Shown: positions 1 to 4,849 of the stretch, piece after piece | How the letters are laid out: each line of letters opens with the position of its first letter | Numbering within the stretch: the stretch's first letter is position 1 | Assembly (NCBI GenBank): GCA_020429465.1 | Contig: JAGQLH010000087.1 | Coordinates: 1-5,260 of the forward strand | DNA length: 5,260 bases | Direction: 5' to 3' | Source: Candidatus Dojkabacteria bacterium | GTDB lineage: Bacteria > Patescibacteriota > Dojkabacteria > B142 > WJKM01 | Translations under genes and position numbers: made by a program | Notes under the pieces: model-generated | What the model was told of the DNA's origin: nothing | Databases searched by the model: none | The model's input: the letters and a program-made list of their open reading frames with translations, nothing else

Positions 1-2976
1 GAAGTTGCATCTTCTGAAGATGAGACGTTTTATTCTTTATATTCATTTCCGTATCCCTCAGGCGCTGGTCTGCATGTGGGGCATGCAGAGGGAATGGTAG
101 CAAATGACATTGCTGCTCGTTTTTATCGGATGCAGGGTAGGAAAGTAATGTTGCCAATGGGGTGGGATTCATTTGGGCTCCCCGCTGAAAATTATGCTAT
201 TAAAACTGGTGTTCATCCTAAAGATAGTACTGAAGAAGCGGTTAAAACTTTTATTGAGCAGATTGATAAACTAGGGATAATGGTTGATTGGGAGAAGGAA
301 GTTGGGGCACATAGACCAGATTACTATAAATGGACTCAGTGGTTTTTTACTCAACTATATTCTCATGGTTTAGCATATAAAGCTAAAGCTCCTGTTAATT
401 GGTGTCCAAAAGATCAAACGGTACTTGCAAATGAACAAGTCGTTGATGGTAAATGCGAACGGTGTGATAGTGAGGTTGAGCACAAAGCAATGGATCAGTG
501 GTTTTTTAAGATTACGGACTATGCTGACAGATTAGTTCAGGATCTGGATGGCGTTGATTGGCCAGAGCCAACTAAACTACAACAGAGGAATTGGATTGGC
601 AAGTCGGAAGGTGCACGTATTACTTTCGATGTTTTGGGTGTAAATGGGACAGACCCATACCCACTCGAAGTCTTTACAACAGCTCATGACACAATTTACG
701 GAGCTATGTTTATGGTTATTGCTCCAGAACACGAGCTTATTCAGGATAAAAAAGCTGAAATAAATAATTATGATGAGATTGAAGCATATAAGATAGCGGC
801 TTCAAAGAAGACGGACCTTGAACGTACCGATTTAAATAAAAATAAGACGGGGGTAAAGGTTGAAGGGGTATATGCAATTAATCCGGTAAATAAAAAACAA
901 ATTCCTATTTATGTTGCTGATTACGTACTTGTAGATTATGGAACAGGAGCTATTATGGCTGTTCCTGGGCATGACGAAAGGGATTATGAATTTGCACAAA
1001 AGTATAGTATCCCAGTTGAATATGTTGCGAAACCTGTTGGTGGTAAAGATGAGGAAACTTTTATTAGTTATACTCAAGATATTAAGTATAGTCAGGATCA
1101 ATTTGAAATAGTTAATTCTGATAAGTTTAATGGACTAACATTTAAAGAAGCGCGGCCAAAAATCTTGGAAATGATGAAACAAGAAGGATATGCCAAATCC
1201 GAAAAGACTTATCGCCTTCGTGATTGGCTTATTTCTCGTCAGCGATACTGGGGGGCTCCGATTCCTATGATTTGGAAAAAACGAAAACCTGCTGATAAAG
1301 TTCTCCTCATTCATGGAATTGGTTCGTCTGGAGGGAGTAATTGGTTTCCTTGGTTAACAGAAGAATTATCTACTGACTACGAAGGGGTTATGCAGGATGC
1401 AGAGATCATCTCGCCAGATTTCCCTAATACTGAACTACCTGTGCTAGCTGAGTGGTTGGCAATGATTGAGGGACAGGAATTGACAGAAGATAGTTCAATA
1501 GTTGCTCATAGCCTAGGATGTTTTGCGGCACTTAAGTACGCAGAGAAAAATAAAGTTAAGCAGCTTGTTCTGGTCGCTCCTACTAATACTGCGGATAGTA
1601 AATACTGGGAAAAAATAAAACATGAATATAAGGATTTTCCAGTAGACCACTTACTCAGTGCTTTTTATTGTGAAGAATTAGATGTTGAGGCGATTGCTAA
1701 CAATGCTGATGAAATTGTCCTAATTTTCAGTACTGATGATCCATATGTTTCTGGTTCAACTCTGAGCCAATATGAAGAACAGTTTGGAGAATTTAAGAAT
1801 GTTGAATTCAAATATTTATTTAATAGGCATCATATGGGGAGTGAGATTGAATGCGTTGAATTGCCGGAAATTCTTCCATATTTCAGTGATAAACAATTTA
1901 GGGTAATTCCGACTAATGATCTTCCACTTGTATTGCCAATGGATGTCGATTTTATTCCCAAGGGATATTCACCGCTTTCAAGATCGGAGGAGTATACAGA
2001 AAAGGTCCGAAAAACTTATGGAGAAGAGTGGACTCCTGAATTTGACACTATGGATACGTTTGTATGTTCAAGTTGGTATTTTTTCCGATTTACTGATCCA
2101 AATAATAACGAGAAATTTGCAGATTCGAAAGAGCTCAATAAATGGCTTCCAGCTGATCTGTATATGATAGGTGCTGAACATATCGTATTGCATCTCATGT
2201 ATGCAAGATTCTTTACGAAATTTTTATATGATAGTGGGATTATTGATTTTAATGAGCCTTTCAAAAAGATGCGACATATGGGGATTATTGCGGGTCCAGA
2301 TGGTCGAAAAATGAGTAAGCGCTGGGGGAATGTTATTAATCCAAATGATGTTGTGGAACAATATGGTGCAGATACCCTACGGATGTACGAAATGTTTATG
2401 GGGCCTTTGGATCAAGGTAAAGCATGGAATGATAATTCGGTACAGGGGGTTCGTAGATTTCTAGATCGGGTATTTAATTTTGCAATTACAATTTCCGAAC
2501 ATGCAGCTAAAGATGAGGTAGAGTCAGAAGTAGAAATTAACAAGCTTATTAAAAAAATTACAGAAGATACTCCTGAACTTAAATTCAATACGGCAGTGGC
2601 AAAGTTCATGGAGTATATGAATTTTGCTGAAAAGTACGGAGTGAGAAAACAGGATTTTAAGGTATTTACAAAATTATTGGCGCCATATGCTCCGTATATC
2701 TGTGAATATATTTGGAGAGAATTATTCGGTCATCAAAATTCCGTTCACCTTGAAAATTGGCCGAATTATGATGAGGAACTATTGCAAAAACAGACTATCA
2801 ATTTAGCGGTTCAAGTTATGGGAAAGAGTAGGGGGGTAGTGGAAATTGAACCTGATTCAGATGAAGAAAGTGTTATAAACGTGGCAATGCAAGATGAAAA
2901 GATTGCACGATATCTGGAGAATGGGTATAAAAAGGTGATCTATGTACCTGGTAGAATAATTAATTTTATAGTGTAG
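1..2976 (+). CDS. leuS: Leucyl-tRNA synthetase (5'-truncated by window edge) with an inserted alpha/beta hydrolase domain
   Basis: Class I synthetase that charges tRNA-Leu with leucine in the cytoplasm. The frame is open from base 1 and enters mid-domain, so the true start lies upstream; about 35-45 residues are missing by comparison with E. coli LeuRS. In window numbering: HIGH motif HVGH at residues 25-28; zinc-1 module with Cys135, Cys152 and Cys155; CP1 editing domain about 200-400, with threonine-rich motif TTAHDT at 226-231 (usual form TTRPDT) and GHDERD at 324-329, which keeps both editing aspartates; catalytic core resuming at YRLRDW (404); hydrolase insert 426-632; DTMDTF at 682; KMSKR loop at 770-774; helical anticodon-binding domain about 810-925; C-terminal domain ending in a VIYVPG-type tail. 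With the missing N-terminus the protein would be about 1,030 residues, against 800-880 for usual bacterial LeuRS; the insert accounts for the excess. Core catalytic motifs look intact. The identity is secure. Confidence 0.97.
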   Translation, partial: EVASSEDETFYSLYSFPYPSGAGLHVGHAEGMVANDIAARFYRMQGRKVMLPMGWDSFGLPAENYAIKTGVHPKDSTEEAVKTFIEQIDKLGIMVDWEKEVGAHRPDYYKWTQWFFTQLYSHGLAYKAKAPVNWCPKDQTVLANEQVVDGKCERCDSEVEHKAMDQWFFKITDYADRLVQDLDGVDWPEPTKLQQRNWIGKSEGARITFDVLGVNGTDPYPLEVFTTAHDTIYGAMFMVIAPEHELIQDKKAEINNYDEIEAYKIAASKKTDLERTDLNKNKTGVKVEGVYAINPVNKKQIPIYVADYVLVDYGTGAIMAVPGHDERDYEFAQKYSIPVEYVAKPVGGKDEETFISYTQDIKYSQDQFEIVNSDKFNGLTFKEARPKILEMMKQEGYAKSEKTYRLRDWLISRQRYWGAPIPMIWKKRKPADKVLLIHGIGSSGGSNWFPWLTEELSTDYEGVMQDAEIISPDFPNTELPVLAEWLAMIEGQELTEDSSIVAHSLGCFAALKYAEKNKVKQLVLVAPTNTADSKYWEKIKHEYKDFPVDHLLSAFYCEELDVEAIANNADEIVLIFSTDDPYVSGSTLSQYEEQFGEFKNVEFKYLFNRHHMGSEIECVELPEILPYFSDKQFRVIPTNDLPLVLPMDVDFIPKGYSPLSRSEEYTEKVRKTYGEEWTPEFDTMDTFVCSSWYFFRFTDPNNNEKFADSKELNKWLPADLYMIGAEHIVLHLMYARFFTKFLYDSGIIDFNEPFKKMRHMGIIAGPDGRKMSKRWGNVINPNDVVEQYGADTLRMYEMFMGPLDQGKAWNDNSVQGVRRFLDRVFNFAITISEHAAKDEVESEVEINKLIKKITEDTPELKFNTAVAKFMEYMNFAEKYGVRKQDFKVFTKLLAPYAPYICEYIWRELFGHQNSVHLENWPNYDEELLQKQTINLAVQVMGKSRGVVEIEPDSDEESVINVAMQDEKIARYLENGYKKVIYVPGRIINFIV
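1276..1896 (+). other. RBBP9/YdeN-family serine hydrolase domain inserted in LeuRS
   Basis: About 207 in-frame residues (426-632, window numbering) interrupt LeuRS between PIPMIW and the resumption near VIPTNDLP. After a basic linker (KKRKP), the segment reads as a complete small alpha/beta hydrolase: first strand and HG oxyanion motif (LLIHGIG), then NWFPWL, a signature of YdeN/RBBP9 proteins, then PDFPN. The nucleophile elbow is AHSLG with Ser504, in the context VAHSLGC that I recall from B. subtilis YdeN. STDDPY follows, with Asp580 as the likely acid, and then RHHMG with His611 as the likely base. All three triad positions are occupied, so the domain is probably active. Family members are usually free-standing proteins of about 180-200 residues acting on esters or amides; the substrate here is unknown. 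Other bacterial LeuRS proteins carry a Cys-x2-Cys zinc knuckle here. Boundaries are approximate, within about 10 residues. Confidence 0.9.
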
Positions 2977-2981
2977 TGAGA

Positions 2982-3011
2982 ATGCAAGAAATATTTTTTC
3001 TTTTCTTGCGT
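2982..3011 (+). terminator. Hairpin downstream of leuS, possible weak terminator
   Basis: A perfect 8-bp stem pairs GCAAGAAA (2984-2991) with TTTCTTGC (3002-3009), extended by one G-T and one A-T pair, around a T-rich 10-base loop. It begins six bases after the leuS stop codon. The T-run is inside the loop rather than after the stem, so it is not a textbook intrinsic terminator. It may instead protect the 3' end of the mRNA. Confidence 0.35.
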
Positions 3012-3069
3012 GTGTTCGTTTAACCGGATAATATATACTAATGAATTAATTAAAGTCATAGACGGTTAA

Positions 3070-3099
3070 TTGAAATACTTACTTTACATTCGCTATAAA
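3070..3099 (+). promoter_or_regulatory. Candidate promoter elements before the cyclophilin gene
   Basis: TTGAAA (3070-3075) and TATAAA (3094-3099) are each 5/6 matches to the sigma-70 boxes with an 18-base spacer. However, this -10 box runs into the ATG at 3099, so transcription would begin inside the gene. A second -10-like hexamer, TACATT (3085-3090), ends eight bases before the ATG and would give a leaderless or nearly leaderless transcript, but it has no clear -35 box. No Shine-Dalgarno sequence is visible. Which element is used cannot be settled from the sequence. Confidence 0.35.
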
Positions 3100-3956
3100 T
3101 GGAATTAGATGAGTCAAAGAAATTTCTGTTATATACGTTAGGAACTGGATTCCTATTAATTTTGCTTGCATGTATATTGCAGCTTTGTCTTGTACCTGGG
3201 AGTGATTGTAGCATTCCATTCTTTACCAATCCTGATCCAAAAACATATATATATGCAGAGCCTCCTGAGTATAATCTTTCTCCAGGTTCTGATTACCAAG
3301 CTGTATTGTATACTTCCGAAGGTAATATAACACTTGATTTGTTTGAGCAGAATGCTCCTCAGACTGTCAATAATTTTGTGTTTCTTGCTACTGAAGGGTA
3401 TTACGATGGTGTAAAGGTTCATCTGCTTATTAATGATTTTGCTTTTCAGACTGGAAGTAGGAATTCTTTAGATTCAGATTATTCGGATGATGGCGAAGGT
3501 GGTCCTGGGTATACAGTTCCAGATGAAGTTAATTGGGATTCTCTTGATATCCCTCAGCGACAAAGAGTTGACTTGGAGGCTTTGGGGTATATTAGTGCTC
3601 CTAATCTACAATCGAGACCGATTAAGGAATATTCTTTGATGATGGCTAATTCGGGGGAAGGTGGCACTGGGGGGAGTCAGTTTATTATTATTACCGCTGA
3701 TAGTAATGATACTCGACTTATTCCGCTGCGAGGTAAACATACGGTCTTTGGGGAAGTAATTGATGGATTCAGTGTTGTAGATAGTATAAATATGGCTGAA
3801 GTAGAGTTTGATGATACAAGTGAAGATTCTCCATATCCAAAAGATGAAATAGTTATAGAGTTTGTTGATATATTAGAGGTTACTTCAAATGGTGTGCTTG
3901 TAAATGGGGATACAAGCGAACGTACTACAAGAAATCAAAATCTCACTTCCCGTTAA
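3099..3956 (+). CDS. Membrane-anchored cyclophilin-like protein (peptidyl-prolyl isomerase family), active site altered
   Basis: A 285-residue protein with a short charged N-terminus, one hydrophobic segment at about residues 9-32 (uncleaved anchor likely), a linker, and a cyclophilin domain from about 67 to 262, presumably outside the membrane. Cyclophilins isomerise Xaa-Pro bonds during protein folding. Family landmarks are ITLDLFEQNAPQTVNNF (77-93), GYYDG (100-104), MAN (182-184), GSQF (192-195) and GKHTVFGEV (212-220). By alignment to human CypA from memory, His54, Phe60, Gln63, Asn102, Gln111 and His126 are kept. The catalytic Arg55 is Leu109 (VHLLI instead of FHRVI), Met61 is Ala115, Phe113 is Ile and Trp121 is Pro209. 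A stretch of about 60 residues (120-179) separates the two active-site halves, longer than in CypA. Isomerase activity may be weak or lost. The tail after 262 is polar and probably disordered. The ATG has no ribosome-binding site; it is the first start after the leuS gap. LLAC near residue 25 is a poor lipobox, so a membrane anchor is preferred to a lipoprotein. Confidence 0.88.
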   Translation: MELDESKKFLLYTLGTGFLLILLACILQLCLVPGSDCSIPFFTNPDPKTYIYAEPPEYNLSPGSDYQAVLYTSEGNITLDLFEQNAPQTVNNFVFLATEGYYDGVKVHLLINDFAFQTGSRNSLDSDYSDDGEGGPGYTVPDEVNWDSLDIPQRQRVDLEALGYISAPNLQSRPIKEYSLMMANSGEGGTGGSQFIIITADSNDTRLIPLRGKHTVFGEVIDGFSVVDSINMAEVEFDDTSEDSPYPKDEIVIEFVDILEVTSNGVLVNGDTSERTTRNQNLTSR

Positions 3957-3969
3957 TCCTGCCGAAAAA

Positions 3970-4040
3970 ATACCGAATCAACCTACTTTTTGTAGTTTGG
4001 TACATTGTAGATCATGATTGATGCTTCTAAAATTCGGTAT
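3970..4040. repeat. 9-bp perfect inverted repeat bracketing the comEA promoter and start
   Basis: ATACCGAAT (3970-3978) is the exact reverse complement of ATTCGGTAT (4032-4040), with 53 bases between. Nested inside is a smaller hairpin (3979-3999; 7 of 8 pairs around a T5 loop) and a TTGTAG direct repeat (3990-3995 and 4005-4010). The right arm lies inside the first codons of comEA and touches the alternative start ATG at 4039. It could be a protein-binding dyad or an mRNA structure formed on read-through from the upstream gene. Chance is not excluded. Confidence 0.35.
3998..4006 (+). promoter_or_regulatory. Candidate extended -10 promoter of comEA
   Basis: TGGTACATT matches an extended -10 element (TGn followed by a 4/6 hexamer). 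The hexamer TACATT is the same one found eight bases before the cyclophilin ATG. A start point about seven bases downstream would leave a leader of only about 7-8 bases before ATG 4021. No convincing -35 box and no Shine-Dalgarno sequence are seen. Confidence 0.35.
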
Positions 4041-4617
4041 GAATAATCTAAATCCCGAACCCAATAATACACAAAAAATTATTTTATTTATTTGTGTAAG
4101 TATATTTTTATATTCATTGATTGCTGTGATTTCTAGTGCGAAAAAATCACATCAACCATTAGTAACAGCTGCATCAAATTCTGCAAATGAATCAATTATC
4201 TTATCTGCATATATATCGGGTGCTATTGAAAATCCTGGTGTCTATGAAATCACTCAATATTCCCGGGTAATTGATATGGTAAGGGCTTCAGGTGGTTTTT
4301 CCGAAGAAGCTGACTTTGGTGCAATTCATAAAACATTAAATCTATCCAAACGTGTATTTAATGAGGATCATATTTTCATTCCTTTTGAAGAGGTTGTAAA
4401 AGTTGAGGCGGTTGGGTCATCAAATGCTGTAAATAATTTGATAAATATAAATACAGCAACAAAATCAGAATTAACCACGTTGGTAGGAATTGGGCCAGCT
4501 ACGGCAGAAAAAATTATTTCAGGCCGTCCTTATGAATCAAATGAAGATATCTTGAATGTGAGTGGGATTGGTCAGACTACCTATGAAAATATAAAAGGAT
4601 CAATAACAACGCATTGA
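4021..4617 (+). CDS. comEA: ComEA-type competence DNA receptor: TM anchor, SLBB, helix-hairpin-helix
   Basis: A 198-residue protein of the ComEA family, which binds double-stranded DNA outside the cytoplasmic membrane and delivers it to ComEC during natural transformation. Visible from the N-terminus: a short polar region, one transmembrane segment at about 20-39 (KIILFICVSIFLYSL), a Ser/Asn-rich linker, an SLBB domain at about 60-122 with the typical SGAIENPGVYE and ASGGF motifs, and a paired helix-hairpin-helix DNA-binding domain at about 141-194. The latter starts with NINTATKSEL and contains hairpins VGIGPATAEKI and VSGIGQTTYENI. This order and length are standard for ComEA. Start choice: ATG 4021 is preferred over the adjacent TTG at 4018; ATG 4039 is also possible and would shorten the protein by six residues. 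There is no ribosome-binding site before any of them. comEC follows about 220 bases later on the same strand, after a reverse-strand small gene. Confidence 0.95.
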   Translation: MLLKFGMNNLNPEPNNTQKIILFICVSIFLYSLIAVISSAKKSHQPLVTAASNSANESIILSAYISGAIENPGVYEITQYSRVIDMVRASGGFSEEADFGAIHKTLNLSKRVFNEDHIFIPFEEVVKVEAVGSSNAVNNLININTATKSELTTLVGIGPATAEKIISGRPYESNEDILNVSGIGQTTYENIKGSITTH

Positions 4618-4621
4618 TCCT
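4584..4621 (-). terminator. Intrinsic terminator for the reverse-strand small gene, inside the comEA 3' end
   Basis: A perfect 9-bp stem pairs AGGATCAAT (4596-4604) with ATTGATCCT (4613-4621) around an 8-base loop. Read on the minus strand, the stem is followed directly by the T-rich tract TTTATATTTTC, the arrangement of a Rho-independent terminator, about 30 bases after the stop codon of the minus-strand ORF. On the plus strand the hairpin includes the comEA stop codon and is followed only by TCTTAT-like sequence, so it may also act weakly for comEA. Confidence 0.6.
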
Positions 4622-4652
4622 CTTATAGTTGCAGTCAATAGTTTGTGTAGAT

Positions 4653-4790
4653 TTAAGGCATTGTTCCCAATCCAAATCCGATTCCTAGTAGTGCTGATGC
4701 TGCCAATCCGAAGAAAATTAGGGAAACCCTTGTTACACTTGAATGTGGTGCATAGTTAACTATTGCTGACGTGTCTTTTTTCTTAGCCAT
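4653..4790 (-). CDS. Small single-pass membrane protein, 45 residues, function unknown
   Basis: A complete short ORF on the reverse strand between comEA and comEC, starting MAKKKDTSAI and stopping at TAA. Residues 1-21 are polar with a basic start. Residues 22-42 are a continuous Gly/Ala/Leu/Ile/Phe-rich hydrophobic segment (VSLIFFGLAASALLGIGFG), followed by a three-residue tail, MPRT-like only in being short (it ends TMP). The Lys-rich start predicts the N-terminus in the cytoplasm. Support for a real gene: a membrane-protein-like composition, a promoter-like TTTTCA-N17-TATACT upstream on the same strand, and a hairpin plus T-tract just downstream on that strand. No Shine-Dalgarno sequence is seen, as for the neighbouring genes. 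I recognise no family. Its place between two DNA-uptake genes could hint at a link to the envelope or uptake machinery, but that rests on position alone. Confidence 0.6.
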   Translation of the reverse strand: MAKKKDTSAIVNYAPHSSVTRVSLIFFGLAASALLGIGFGLGTMP

Positions 4791-4820
4791 AGATAAATAA
4801 ATAAAAAGTAATTGTGCTCT

Positions 4821-4849
4821 AGTATAGTCTTTTTATATGCGTTTGAAAA
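4821..4849. promoter_or_regulatory. Divergent promoter region shared by the small gene (-) and comEC (+)
   Basis: Plus-strand AGTATAGT (4821-4828) holds overlapping -10 hexamers for both directions. On the minus strand, TATACT (complement of 4821-4826, 5/6) has TTTTCA (complement of 4844-4849, 4/6) 17 bases upstream, giving a leader of about 25 bases for the small gene. On the plus strand, TATAGT (4823-4828, 5/6) ends eight bases before the comEC ATG, which would make that mRNA leaderless; its -35 region is weak. The minus-strand -35 would lie inside the comEC coding start. Confidence 0.4.

Noticed and set aside
832..1101. Minus-strand ORF inside leuS, and similar antisense or alternate-frame ORFs at 1916-2167, 2016-2264, 2412-2609 and 3156-3422
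   Set aside because: All lie within strongly coding frames of leuS or the cyclophilin gene, have no recognisable motifs and lack start signals. They are shadows.
1260..1900. Misassembly or frameshift joining leuS to a separate hydrolase gene
   Set aside because: The frame is continuous across both junctions, the LeuRS core motifs on each side are complete, and both ends of the hydrolase are embedded. An accidental join would need two precise in-frame breaks. Only read-level data could exclude it fully.
3159..3173. Lipobox in the cyclophilin-like protein (LLAC)
   Set aside because: The -2 position is Leu and the hydrophobic stretch continues past the Cys, which fits a transmembrane anchor better than a lipoprotein signal peptide.
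4018..4020. TTG as the comEA start
   Set aside because: An ATG follows immediately in the same frame. Nothing in the upstream sequence favours the TTG.
4615..4617. UGA recoded as glycine, as in some CPR lineages
   Set aside because: No in-frame TGA occurs inside any gene here. Read-through of the comEA TGA would add only seven codons of unremarkable sequence before a TAG.
4791..4806. ATAA microrepeat upstream of the small minus-strand gene
   Set aside because: It is a short AT-rich run with no further repeat structure, as expected in AT-rich intergenic DNA.
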